64,000 bases of DNA from Jonesia quinghaiensis DSM 15701 (GCF_000423205.1 NZ_AUHN01000005.1:124001-188000); one strand, 5' to 3'. Counted from the stretch's first letter, positions 44,375 to 53,481 are shown. The notes: generated by a model from the sequence alone, not told the origin. Made by a program: numbers and translations.

Positions 44375-46153
44375 ATGCCTGCCTCCGCATCGGCCCCCCG
44401 CCCCGCCCGTGACGTGCCCCGCCTCGACGAGTGGTACGACCCGCAACGCCCCGTCCGCACCCTCGCCCGCCTGTTTCGCCCCGAACGCGCGAAACTAGCC
44501 GGGGCTGCAGCGGCCTACGCCATCAAACACTCACCGGTATGGGTGATGCCGCTACTCACCGCCATGATCATCGACATCGTGGTGGAACAGCGCCCCCTGC
44601 GTGAACTATGGATCATCACTGCGATTCTTGTGGTGATCATCGCGCAAAACCTGCCTATTTCTATCGTGTACATTAAGGCGCTGTCCCTGTCAGTGCGCAA
44701 CGTCGAATCAGGGCTGCGTATGGCTTTGGCGCAGCGTCTCCAAGAGTTATCCATTGGTTACCACCGCCGAATGAGCGCCGGTGTGCTCCAAGCAAAAATT
44801 GTGCGAGACGTCGAAAATGTTGTGGAATCCTCCCGGCAAACCTTCGATTCAGCACTGGGTGCAGTCACCACAATGGTGGGTGCGCTTGTTATCACCGCTA
44901 TCCGCACCCCAGAATTTTTGCCTATTTTCCTCTTGGCTGTTCCCGCATCGGCGGCGTTGATTGTGGCCATGCGCAAACGCATGACAGCGCGGAACCGGGT
45001 GTTCCGTCAACACATTGAGTCGATGTCCGCCCGCGTGTCAGAGATGACCCACCTGATCCCCATCACCCGAGCCCACGCACTTGAACGCCGCGAACTGGAC
45101 CGGTTGGACTCCACCCTGGTCACCGTCCGTGAGGCAGGAATTCGCCTTGATGTGTTCAACGGGCGGTTTGGTGCGCTGGCGTGGATAACCTTCCAGTTGC
45201 TCTCTGTTGCGTGCCTTGTGGGTGCCGCGTACGCCGCTTACACCGGCCTGTTTGGGGTGAGTGCTGGTGACGTGGTGATGTTGTCCACGTACTTCATCCA
45301 GCTAACGGGCTCCGTCACTGTTCTCCTAACCCTTGCGCCTATGATCGCCAAAGGGTTGGAGTCTGTGCGGTCCATGGGTGAGGTGCTTGTTGCTGATGAA
45401 CTTGAACGCAACGAAGGTAAAACCTCAATGGACGATGTCCGTGGGGACGTTGAGTTCGACAACGTCACCTTCCAGTACGATGACGCTGACACCCCCGCCC
45501 TCCACAACGTCACATTGGCGGTCCCAGCAGGGGAAACAGTGGCTTTTGTGGGGCCGTCAGGGTCAGGAAAATCAACTATCCTCAACATGGTCATCGGTTT
45601 CCTGAGCCCTACAGGTGGAACACTGCGCGTTGATGGTCAAGACATGAGCGACGTTGACCTACGCTCCTTCCGTAAACACATGGCCGTTGTACCGCAAGAG
45701 TCCCTCCTCTTTGAAGGTAGCGTGCGCGACAACGTCACCTACGGGTCTGTTGATCTGCCGGATTCTGATGTGTGGCAATCTTTGCGTGACGCCAACGCTG
45801 CTGGTTTTGTGGAAGAAATGGGCGGGTTAGATGCCGTGATCGGGGAGCGAGGAGCCCGGCTTTCTGGTGGGCAACGCCAACGCCTCGCTATAGCGCGCGC
45901 ACTGATCCGCAACCCGCGCATCCTGATCCTGGATGAGGCGACCTCAGCGTTGGACAACGAATCGGAACGCCTCGTCCAAGAAGCACTGGAACGCCTCATG
46001 GCTGGGCGCACAACTTTTGTTGTGGCCCACAGGTTGTCAACAATTCGCGGAGCAGATCGCATTGTGGTGATGCGTGACGGAAAGATAGTGGAAACCGGGT
46101 CCCACCGTGAGCTTCTCGATGCTGGTGGCGAGTACGCCACTATGGCGCGGTAG
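44375..46153 (+). CDS. ABC exporter, half-transporter with fused ATPase
   Basis: A 592-residue ABCB-type protein: six transmembrane helices (residues about 45-320), then an ATPase domain with Walker A GPSGSGKST, Q-loop VVPQESLLFEGS, signature LSGGQRQRLAIARAL, Walker B ILILDEATSALD and the H-loop VVAHRLSTI. It probably works as a homodimer, since no partner gene is beside it. Substrate (lipid, peptide or drug) is unknown. The ATG at 44375 has no clear ribosome site. The gene ends in a bidirectional terminator. Confidence 0.93.
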   Translation: MPASASAPRPARDVPRLDEWYDPQRPVRTLARLFRPERAKLAGAAAAYAIKHSPVWVMPLLTAMIIDIVVEQRPLRELWIITAILVVIIAQNLPISIVYIKALSLSVRNVESGLRMALAQRLQELSIGYHRRMSAGVLQAKIVRDVENVVESSRQTFDSALGAVTTMVGALVITAIRTPEFLPIFLLAVPASAALIVAMRKRMTARNRVFRQHIESMSARVSEMTHLIPITRAHALERRELDRLDSTLVTVREAGIRLDVFNGRFGALAWITFQLLSVACLVGAAYAAYTGLFGVSAGDVVMLSTYFIQLTGSVTVLLTLAPMIAKGLESVRSMGEVLVADELERNEGKTSMDDVRGDVEFDNVTFQYDDADTPALHNVTLAVPAGETVAFVGPSGSGKSTILNMVIGFLSPTGGTLRVDGQDMSDVDLRSFRKHMAVVPQESLLFEGSVRDNVTYGSVDLPDSDVWQSLRDANAAGFVEEMGGLDAVIGERGARLSGGQRQRLAIARALIRNPRILILDEATSALDNESERLVQEALERLMAGRTTFVVAHRLSTIRGADRIVVMRDGKIVETGSHRELLDAGGEYATMAR

Positions 46154-46192
46154 CTGGGACACGAGTTAGGGCAGGCATCGTAAAACGACGCG

Positions 46193-46222
46193 GGGGCTGG
46201 GAGCAGTGATGCTCCCAGCCCC
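46193..46222. terminator. Bidirectional terminator
   Basis: Perfect 13-base stem GGGGCTGGGAGCA/TGCTCCCAGCCCC with loop GTGA between the convergent exporter and receptor 4 genes. Confidence 0.85.
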
Positions 46223-46277
46223 AAGCTGGTGGTGTTTCCGGTGGTGCCGGCTTGTGTTGGCGCGGCACCACACGGGA

Positions 46278-47885
46278 TTACACGGTGAAGGTTGCGACCT
46301 CGTCACGTAGGCGACGGGCCGCGATGGAGAGTTCTTGGACTGTGTTGGACAGTTCAACAACGGTCGCTGATGATTCGTCAGCTGCCTGTGCCACACCTTC
46401 GATGTTCGCGGCAATTTCGTGCGAACCGGAGGCGGCTTCTCCAACGGATCGTGACATTTCGTTGGTGGTGGCGGTTTGTTCCTCCACCGCTGACGCAATG
46501 GTCATTTGGTAGTCGTTGATGGAGGCGATGATCTCTGAGATTTCGCTGATTGCTGTCACCGCTTGGCCGGTTTGCTCTTGCACGAGGGCGATGCGGCGGG
46601 CAACGTCCTCAGCTGCTCGTGCTGATTCTCCGGCGAGATCCTTCACTTCGGAGGCGACCACGGCGAAGCCCTTACCGGCGTCGCCGGCGCGGGCAGCTTC
46701 GATGGTGGCGTTGAGAGCGAGAAGGTTGGTTTGCTCAGCGATGGAGGTAATGGTTTGGACAACCACAGAGATTTCCTGGCTGGACTCACCAAGCGCTGAG
46801 ATGGTTTCAGCAGTGGTTTGCGATGCGCGCACTGCGTTACCCGCAACTCGTGCAGCTTCTGCGGCGTTCGCGGAGATTTCGCGGATTGATGCTTCCATTT
46901 CTTCGGCACCTGCAGCAACGGTTTGCACGTTGCGGTTGACTTCTTCAGCGGCGGCTGCCACAACTGAGGCTTGCGCTGACGTTTCTTCAGCGCTTGATGC
47001 GACCTGACTGTTGGATGCAGTGATTTGTTCAGAGGCGCTACCTACGGTGCCAGCTGCGTCAACCACAGAACCAATGACGGAACGTAGGTTTATTTGGGCG
47101 GTGTTGAATGCCGCCACCATTTGACCGATTTCGTCGCGTGAGGTTTGTTGCACCACATGGGTCAGGTCACCGGCAGCCAACGCCTCGGTGGATTCCACCA
47201 CGGCGTCGAGGTCACGAGAAATTCGGCGGGTAACGCTCAGAGCGATCACGCCACCAAGGCCCACAGCGGCAATGAACGCGCCAAGGAGAGCGAAAATTGT
47301 GAAGGAAATTTCTGCGCGGGCGTTGTCCATGATTGCTTGGACTTGGCGGTCAATTTGGCCCTTTGCGATTTCCAGAACACGCCCAGCTTGCTCCGGGTCA
47401 CCAGCTGAGTGGCCGGCAACCGCTGCGGTGAACCCTTCAAGGTCACCTTCATCAATGAGGGGAACGAGTGTCTGGTCGCGGAATGAAACCCACGCAGTCC
47501 AACGGTTTTGGAACTCTTCCCACTGGGGTGTTGCAGACTGTTCGAACGTGTTGACCTCGGTGATGAGTTCATCCACTGATGTGTCAGTCCACGCTAGCGA
47601 CGTCATGAGTTGCTCACGGACTTGCGGGTTACCTTCTGCTGCTGCGCGACGCACAAGGAGGTGGTTCTTTGTTTGCAGTGTGCGCAGTTCGTTGAGGTTT
47701 TCTTGCAGCACACCGGTGAGGTTGTTGACCTCAGTGAGGTTGTGCCCGGCGCGCCAGAGGACGATCCCACCGTACCCGCCAACAATGGCGAAGAGAGTAG
47801 ACATCACCACGACGGTGGACAAAATTTTGAACCGAACTGAACGGTCCCAGAACCACGAGTTTCTAGGCTTTTTCTGAGATGTCAT
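46278..47885 (-). CDS. Methyl-accepting chemotaxis protein 4, coupled to a sugar-binding lipoprotein
   Basis: A 535-residue chemoreceptor: TM1 about 18-45 (FKILSTVVVMSTLFAIVGGYGGIVLW), extracellular helical sensor about 46-190 with TLVPLIDEGDLEGF, TM2 about 193-215, HAMP, then a signalling domain with the tip [20 protein letters not shown]. It is more distant from receptors 1-3 than these are from each other and ends VATFTV. Its ATG overlaps the stop of the upstream binding-protein gene by four bases (ATGA), so both are made together. The likely role is to sense the loaded binding protein. Confidence 0.95.
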   Translation of the reverse strand: MTSQKKPRNSWFWDRSVRFKILSTVVVMSTLFAIVGGYGGIVLWRAGHNLTEVNNLTGVLQENLNELRTLQTKNHLLVRRAAAEGNPQVREQLMTSLAWTDTSVDELITEVNTFEQSATPQWEEFQNRWTAWVSFRDQTLVPLIDEGDLEGFTAAVAGHSAGDPEQAGRVLEIAKGQIDRQVQAIMDNARAEISFTIFALLGAFIAAVGLGGVIALSVTRRISRDLDAVVESTEALAAGDLTHVVQQTSRDEIGQMVAAFNTAQINLRSVIGSVVDAAGTVGSASEQITASNSQVASSAEETSAQASVVAAAAEEVNRNVQTVAAGAEEMEASIREISANAAEAARVAGNAVRASQTTAETISALGESSQEISVVVQTITSIAEQTNLLALNATIEAARAGDAGKGFAVVASEVKDLAGESARAAEDVARRIALVQEQTGQAVTAISEISEIIASINDYQMTIASAVEEQTATTNEMSRSVGEAASGSHEIAANIEGVAQAADESSATVVELSNTVQELSIAARRLRDEVATFTV

Positions 47886-48964
47886 GACAGTTGGTCCTCG
47901 GTGTAGTAGCCGGTCTCAACGACGGCAGCACGATAGTTATCTGCGGTCACAAGGAGAGGAGACAGCAGGTAAGACGGGATAACTTTCACACCGTTGTCGT
48001 AGCTTGCTGTGTCGTTCACTTCAGGGGTTTGGCCCTGCAAAATTTGGTGACCCATCAACACCGCAACTTCAGCGAGTTGGCGTGTGTCTTTGTAAATGGT
48101 GGAATCCTGCTCACCAGCAACAATGGATTTCACTGAGTCTAATTCGGCGTCCTGTCCAGTTACCGTTGGCAGTGGTTTAGCGGCGGTACCGTAACCGACG
48201 TTTTTGAGTTCATCGATGATCGCGCGAGAAATGCCGTCATAGGGCGAAAGCACACCGTCTAGGGTGTCGCTGTTCCCTGACAAGAGGGAAGCCATGCGCT
48301 GACCGCCTGTTTCGGCGCTCCACGCTTGAATAGCAACGGTGTCGAACGCAAGTTCACCGGAAGGAATGTTCAGGGTGTTGTTGTCGAAATATGGTTGCAG
48401 GATAGACATGGCACCGTTGTAGAAAACGGTGGCGTTATTGTCATCTGGTGAACCGGCAAAAACTTCGACGTTGAACGTGTCATTGGTGTTTGTGGGGGCG
48501 CCTGCGGCGTCGAGAACACCTAACCCTTGGAGGAGCGCGGTGCCTTGCTGCACACCGACTTGGAAGTTATCGAACGTTGCGTAGTAGTCCACTGCACCAG
48601 AATCACGAATGAGGCGGTCATACGCGATGATGGGTATGCCGGCGGCTTCAGCCCGATCCAACTCAGCCTTCAGTGCGGTGCCGTCCACGGAACCAATGAT
48701 GAGCAGCTCAACACCTTCGTCGATGAGTTGGCCGACCTGCTCTACCTGGGTGGGGACGTCGTCTTCGGCGTACAGCATCGTTACGTCGTAACCGAGCGCC
48801 TCCAATTGTGCCTGGACAGCTTCGCCGTCCTTCACCCACCGATCAGAGGTGGTGGTGGGCATCGCCACACCGGCTTTCTGGGCGGATCCTTCGTTGGATC
48901 CGCAGGCTGCGAGCGCGGCAATCAGTGTTGCACTGACTAGCGCCGCGAGGAGCCGTCGAAACAT
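47882..48964 (-). CDS. ChvE-like sugar-binding lipoprotein
   Basis: A 360-residue periplasmic-binding-protein-like lipoprotein of the ribose/xylose/ChvE type. Signal: MFRRLLAALVSATLIAALAAC with the lipobox LAAC, which would tether it to the outer face of the membrane. The body has the type I fold pattern: IGSVDGTAL, GIPIIAYDRLI, VEVFAGSPDDNNA, and the C-terminal VTADNYRAAVVETGYYTEDQL. The ATG follows AGGAG with a five-base gap. There is no ABC permease or ATPase for import; instead the next gene is receptor 4. This suggests that it works as a chemotaxis co-receptor for a sugar. Confidence 0.9.
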   Translation of the reverse strand: MFRRLLAALVSATLIAALAACGSNEGSAQKAGVAMPTTTSDRWVKDGEAVQAQLEALGYDVTMLYAEDDVPTQVEQVGQLIDEGVELLIIGSVDGTALKAELDRAEAAGIPIIAYDRLIRDSGAVDYYATFDNFQVGVQQGTALLQGLGVLDAAGAPTNTNDTFNVEVFAGSPDDNNATVFYNGAMSILQPYFDNNTLNIPSGELAFDTVAIQAWSAETGGQRMASLLSGNSDTLDGVLSPYDGISRAIIDELKNVGYGTAAKPLPTVTGQDAELDSVKSIVAGEQDSTIYKDTRQLAEVAVLMGHQILQGQTPEVNDTASYDNGVKVIPSYLLSPLLVTADNYRAAVVETGYYTEDQLS

Positions 48965-49004
48965 GGTGTCTCCTGTGTAGATGGAACAGGGCATTACACA
49001 GTGC

Positions 49005-49032
49005 TCATCGGCGTCAAGCGGCGGTTCTTGAG
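49005..49032 (-). promoter_or_regulatory. Sigma-28/WhiG-type promoter of the binding protein-receptor 4 operon
   Basis: Minus strand CTCA (49032-49029), 16 bases, GCCGATGA (49012-49005), 40 bases before the start codon. Same form as the sites before cheA and receptors 1 and 3, which ties this distant locus to the flagellar regulon. Confidence 0.72.
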
Positions 49033-49131
49033 GATTGCGGTGTCTGTTTTGACCTAATCAAAGAGGTGGTGGGTGGAGTTGTTGTTGTGTTGAGAGTGGG
49101 GAGTGGCACGCGACGGCCTTTGGTCCCATAC

Positions 49132-49204
49132 GCCGAGATCCTTACTTTCGGTGCGAGATCCTTGGTGTGGGTAAGGATCTCGCACCGAAAGTAAGGATCT
49201 CGGC
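49132..49204. repeat. Large perfect palindrome, 32-bp arms
   Basis: Left arm 49132-49163 and right arm 49173-49204 are exact inverses; loop GGTGTGGGT. Each arm has GAGATCCTT twice and begins with GCCGAGATCCT, the core also found in the two palindromes at 44.2 kb. It lies between pncA and the promoter of the binding-protein operon and has no T-run. Confidence 0.85.
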
Positions 49205-49218
49205 AAGGGGGTGTGGTC

Positions 49219-49806
49219 TTAGTGGCTTGCGTTGCTGGGTTGCAGGTCGATGCCTGCAGCAGCCATTTCTGCCCGTGCGGTTGCGCCTTGGTCTGGTGTG
49301 ACGGGCACGGTGAGGTCGGTGAAGACGCGTGTGGTGAATCCTGCTGCATGTGCGTCGAGCGCCGTGGCTTTGACGCAGTGGGATTCGGCTATGCCCACAA
49401 TGTCGACGGATGTGATGCCGTGGTTGCGGAGCGCATCGACAAGTAGTTGCCCCTCGGGGGTGGTGCCTTCGAACCCTGAATATGCGGCGGCGTATTGTCC
49501 TTTTTTCACGCTGATTGCGGGATTCAGCGCGTCAAGCGCGGGGTGGATGTTCGCCTCGGCGGTGCCTGCGACACCGTGTGGTGGCCAAGAGTCCACGAAG
49601 TCAGGGGTGTCAGAGAAGTGGTCGCCTGGTTCGATGTGCCAGTCCTGTGTGGTGGCGATGATCGCGTAGTCGCTGTGGTGTGTGGCAGCGAATTCGGCGA
49701 TGCGTTGCGCGACGGCGTTTCCGCCTTCTACTGCTAGGGCGCCACCTTCACAGAAGGTGGGTTGGACATCGACAACGATGAGGGCGCGGGTGGCTGTGTC
49801 TGTCAT
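49219..49806 (-). CDS. pncA: Nicotinamidase (isochorismatase-like hydrolase)
   Basis: PncA hydrolyses nicotinamide to nicotinate for NAD recycling. The 195 residues have the family triad: Asp in ALIVVDVQPTF, Lys in ISVKKGQYA and Cys in GIAESHCVKATALDA. Metal ligands lie in TQDWHIEPGDHF (Asp and two His). Length and motifs match bacterial PncA. It is a single gene with the large palindrome 15 bases after its end. Confidence 0.93.
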   Translation of the reverse strand: MTDTATRALIVVDVQPTFCEGGALAVEGGNAVAQRIAEFAATHHSDYAIIATTQDWHIEPGDHFSDTPDFVDSWPPHGVAGTAEANIHPALDALNPAISVKKGQYAAAYSGFEGTTPEGQLLVDALRNHGITSVDIVGIAESHCVKATALDAHAAGFTTRVFTDLTVPVTPDQGATARAEMAAAGIDLQPSNASH

Positions 49807-50164
49807 ACCAACAACTTACCCCTTCTGGCGCTGCCCCAAAATGGCTGCCCCCGCCGCGGCTGGTGTTGCCGCCCCGGCTTGCCCCTGAATGGGAGGTCAT
49901 ATGAACTCGCGGCGTGCCTGCCCGGTGGAGGAAATCTGCTACGTCCCGAGAAGTTGCACGGCGCATTGGCCTGACATTGCCTATTTTCATCAGGAAACTA
50001 TGTGCTGGTTTTTCCTGGGGCGCGCTGCCCTGTGCTGCTCGATGCGATCTAATGCTGCTGGTGGGCTCAGGGCTTGAGAAAGTTCCGCAATGAAAAGAAG
50101 GAGCTCGGGGCTCGCGCATCGAACGGGGAAGATGCGGGAAAAGTTCTGCCGGTAGGCTGGAGGC
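49807..50164. other. Gap between pncA and the lipoprotein gene
   Basis: Divergent region. Apart from the doubtful 58-codon frame at 49901 I see no gene, RNA or clear promoter. Confidence 0.4.
49901..50077 (+). CDS. Doubtful cysteine-rich small ORF, 58 residues
   Basis: The ATG is preceded by GGGAGG (49891-49896) with a four-base gap. The product would begin MNSRRACPVEEICYVPRSC and has six cysteines. The composition is unusual for this genome and there is no following terminator, so it may be non-coding. No family recognised. Confidence 0.25.
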   Translation: MNSRRACPVEEICYVPRSCTAHWPDIAYFHQETMCWFFLGRAALCCSMRSNAAGGLRA

Positions 50165-51847
50165 ATGCTGTTGTGGGGTTCTTCTTCTGACCAGTCCGCG
50201 CGTTCTTCGCTGTTTTCAGCGAACCAGATGGCGTCACCCAGCCATGCCCGTCAAGCGCGCCGGGCAGCGGTGGGGGGCGCTCTTGCACTAGTGCTCTTCA
50301 CCTCGGCGTGTAGTGGTGGAACCCCCGATGATGCGCAGTCTTCGCAGCCGCAGACGACTTCCCCGACTGGTGCTTCGCCGTCGGAAAGTATTGAGGAAGG
50401 GGCAAGCGGTGACGTGTCTGTTGCTATTCCAACAGAAGTCACACTGAATGCGGTGAGCACGGTTTCTGCACCTGCAGTTGATGACACCGTTGCGATGGCA
50501 CGGTTGTCACCGGGCTCTGTTCTGGCGGTGGAACGCGATGGCACATTGTGGCTGATTGATGACACTGGTGAGCAGCAGGTCGACAGTGAAACGTTAACGG
50601 GGTTGCGTGAACGTATCGCGACCGATGTAGAGCGCACTGAAGCTGGGGTGGCCGGGGTAATGGGTATCGCCGTGGAAGGCACCATTGAGACGGCAACGGT
50701 CTTCTTCACGGTGTCCACGGGGACAACAACGTCTGTGTTGGCGATGCCGTGGGATGGGCAAACCATCAATCAGGGGCGAACCATCGTTGAGGGCCTTCCG
50801 GCCGGTAATGGTGTGAACGGCGGTGCTTTGGGCATCGGGCCGGAGGGGTATTTGTATGTGTCGGTGGGGGACGCGGGGCAACCTGATTTGGCGCAGAACC
50901 TTGAGTCGTTGGCTGGCAAAATTTTGCGTTACCGCACTGATGGGGTGATCCCGCAGAGTAATCCGTTAACAGATTCTCCGATATGGAGTAGCGGCCACCA
51001 TGAGGTGGTGAGTTTTGCGTGGGCGAATGAAGGCCACATGTTTGCTGTTGAGCGTGGCGGTCAGTATGCCGATGAGTTGAACTCTATTCGTGGTGGCGAA
51101 AATTATGGGTGGCCACTGATGGAGGGGGATCGCGTCATTGACCGGGGTGCGCTGTTAGCTGGTAGCACGGGGAGCGCCACGAACGAGGGCGAATCCGGCG
51201 CTACTGACAATAGGGAGAGTGCCAGCGACGGTCAGGATGATCCTGACACTCAAAGCACAGATGCCGATGCCAGTGATCAGGACGCAGCTCAAGGTTCAGC
51301 AGGAACAGACACAGGCTCAAACAACCAGGGCGCGCAGGGGGATGAAGAGACCCAAGGTGAGCAAAATACCACCGAGGAGGACTCTGCCAGTGCAGCATCG
51401 CGCCTTGGGTTGACGGCTCCCATTGTGCAGTGGGAACACGAAGCCAGCCCCGATCCGCAGGATCAACAAACCGACACTGACACCAATACCAACCCAGACA
51501 CAGACACAGACTCAGACGGTGAAGCTGACTCGGACGGAGACAACCCGCCCACCCCTGACACCGTTGAGCCCACCCCGTTCGGTGATGTGGCATCGATAAC
51601 CGCAGGTGACTTCGCCGTTATCGTTTCTCAGAGCGGTGACGGGCGTGCCTGGTGGATCCCCATCCCACAAAGCACCAACACCGAGCGACTCACCGCCCAA
51701 GAAATCCTCACCGACACCACAGGCCCCCTAGGGTGGGTTGAGACCACCGCTGACATGACAGAACTCACGGTGCACGGAACGGATGGGTTAACCACGTTCA
51801 GCATCACGCCACAATCATGGACTGAGGGCACAAGCAGCACCTCATAA
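50165..51847 (+). CDS. Glucose/sorbosone dehydrogenase-like lipoprotein with acidic insert
   Basis: A 560-residue exported protein. The signal ends at a lipobox LFTSAC (Cys49, or Cys28 if ATG 50228 is used), followed by a Ser/Thr/Pro-rich spacer. Residues about 85-320 match the GSDH beta-propeller (GVNGGALGIGPEGYLYVSVGD, LAGKILRYRTDG, then GGENYGWPL). Where the family usually reads GHRNPQG it has GHHEVVS, so an arginine known to touch the PQQ cofactor is missing. From about 335 to 480 an Asp/Thr/Ser/Gln-rich low-complexity segment interrupts the propeller before the last blades. The function is open; a binding rather than oxidising role is possible. metG follows 17 bases later. Confidence 0.75.
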   Translation: MLLWGSSSDQSARSSLFSANQMASPSHARQARRAAVGGALALVLFTSACSGGTPDDAQSSQPQTTSPTGASPSESIEEGASGDVSVAIPTEVTLNAVSTVSAPAVDDTVAMARLSPGSVLAVERDGTLWLIDDTGEQQVDSETLTGLRERIATDVERTEAGVAGVMGIAVEGTIETATVFFTVSTGTTTSVLAMPWDGQTINQGRTIVEGLPAGNGVNGGALGIGPEGYLYVSVGDAGQPDLAQNLESLAGKILRYRTDGVIPQSNPLTDSPIWSSGHHEVVSFAWANEGHMFAVERGGQYADELNSIRGGENYGWPLMEGDRVIDRGALLAGSTGSATNEGESGATDNRESASDGQDDPDTQSTDADASDQDAAQGSAGTDTGSNNQGAQGDEETQGEQNTTEEDSASAASRLGLTAPIVQWEHEASPDPQDQQTDTDTNTNPDTDTDSDGEADSDGDNPPTPDTVEPTPFGDVASITAGDFAVIVSQSGDGRAWWIPIPQSTNTERLTAQEILTDTTGPLGWVETTADMTELTVHGTDGLTTFSITPQSWTEGTSSTS

Positions 51848-51864
51848 CCCATAAGATAAGTGCT

Positions 51865-53475
51865 ATGGCCACTGCACACAGCTCCTTCTACCTGACCACC
51901 CCGATCTACTACGTCAACGATGCCCCACACATCGGGCACGCATATACGACGGTCGCGGCTGATGTCATGACACGTTGGCACCGCCAACGCCAAGAAGACG
52001 TTTGGTTCCTCACTGGAACCGACGAGCACGGGCAGAAAGTCATGCGCACCGCTGAGGCAAACGGTGTCACCCCACAACAGTGGGCTGACCGTTTGGTCAA
52101 AGAGGCATGGTTGCCAGTCCTTGACACCCTTGATGCACGCAACGACGACTTCATCCGCACCACAGACACCCGCCACGAAACCGCAGTACAGCGCTTCATT
52201 TCGCAACTACACGACCAGGGTGACATTTACGAAGGCTCCTACGAGGGGCCCTACTGTGTTGGGTGCGAAGAATACAAACTCCCCGCAGACCTCATCGACG
52301 GCACCGGCGAATACGAGGGCGAGAAACTCTGCTCCATCCACTCACGCCCCGTCGAGATGCTCGCAGAACAAAACTACTTCTTCAACCTCTCCACCTACGG
52401 TGAACGCCTCCTCGCCCTGTATGAGGAACACCCAGAATTTGTGCAACCAGCATCCGCACGCAACGAAGTCATTGGCTTCGTCAAACAAGGCCTCCAGGAC
52501 CTCTCCATCTCCCGGTCCACCTTCGACTGGGGGGTCCCTGTGCCATGGGACACCAAACACGTCATGTACGTGTGGTTCGATGCGCTCCTGAACTACGTCA
52601 CCGCCCTCGGCTGGGGCGACGACAACGCCGAAGCACAAGCCCGCTTCGAAAAGTTCTGGCCCGCATCCGTGCACCTGGTCGGCAAAGACATCCTGCGATT
52701 CCACGCCGTCATCTGGCCAGCAATGCTCATGGCCGCGAAACTTCCCCTCCCAACCACCGTATTCGCCCACGGATGGTTACTGGTCGGCGGCGAAAAAATG
52801 AGTAAAACAAAACTCACCGGAATCGCACCCTCAACCATCATCGACCACTTTGGGTCCGACGCGTTCCGGTACTACTTCATGCGCGCCATCCAATTTGGTC
52901 AAGACGGCTCATTCTCCTGGGAAGACATGTCCGCCCAGTACAACGCGGCCCTCGCAAACGGATGGGGTAACCTCGCCTCACGCCTCGCAGCGATGGTCAA
53001 CAAGTACTATGACGGTCAACTCCCACAAGCCGGTGAACTGACCGACGCTGACCGCCACGTCGAACAAGTAGCCCTGCAAGCCGTCACGGACGCTGAGGCA
53101 GCCATTGACGCTATCTCACCAACCCGCGCCATCGACGCGACCTGGACACTCGTTGATGCACTGAACATGTACATCACCGAACAAGAACCATGGAAAGTCG
53201 CCAAAGACCCCGAGCAATCCGGTCAAGGTGGACGCCTCGCAACAATCCTTGTCACCGCCGCTGAAGGGCTGCGGGCGCTCGCAGTGTTGCTCAACCCTGT
53301 GATGCCGCAAGCATCGGCAGCGTTGTGGGATTCCCTCGGCGCACAAGCACACTTGGGTGCTTTAGACGCGCAACCGGTCGCGGACGCTGGACGGTTTGGG
53401 CAGCTTCCGGTGGGCACTGTCATTACCAAGGGAGCGGTGTTGTTCCCCCGCCTCGAAGAACCAGAAGCGAAGTAG
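51865..53475 (+). CDS. metG: Methionyl-tRNA synthetase
   Basis: MetG charges tRNA-Met. The 536 residues have the class I motifs: HIGH as PHIGHAYTT in the first Rossmann half and KMSKS as GGEKMSKTKL. A CVGCEEYK segment is a remnant of the zinc-knuckle insert. The C-terminal anticodon-binding helices include GWGNLASRLAAMVNKY. There is no extra tRNA-binding domain, as in the short bacterial form. A terminator hairpin follows. Confidence 0.97.
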   Translation: MATAHSSFYLTTPIYYVNDAPHIGHAYTTVAADVMTRWHRQRQEDVWFLTGTDEHGQKVMRTAEANGVTPQQWADRLVKEAWLPVLDTLDARNDDFIRTTDTRHETAVQRFISQLHDQGDIYEGSYEGPYCVGCEEYKLPADLIDGTGEYEGEKLCSIHSRPVEMLAEQNYFFNLSTYGERLLALYEEHPEFVQPASARNEVIGFVKQGLQDLSISRSTFDWGVPVPWDTKHVMYVWFDALLNYVTALGWGDDNAEAQARFEKFWPASVHLVGKDILRFHAVIWPAMLMAAKLPLPTTVFAHGWLLVGGEKMSKTKLTGIAPSTIIDHFGSDAFRYYFMRAIQFGQDGSFSWEDMSAQYNAALANGWGNLASRLAAMVNKYYDGQLPQAGELTDADRHVEQVALQAVTDAEAAIDAISPTRAIDATWTLVDALNMYITEQEPWKVAKDPEQSGQGGRLATILVTAAEGLRALAVLLNPVMPQASAALWDSLGAQAHLGALDAQPVADAGRFGQLPVGTVITKGAVLFPRLEEPEAK

Positions 53476-53481
53476 GTCGTG

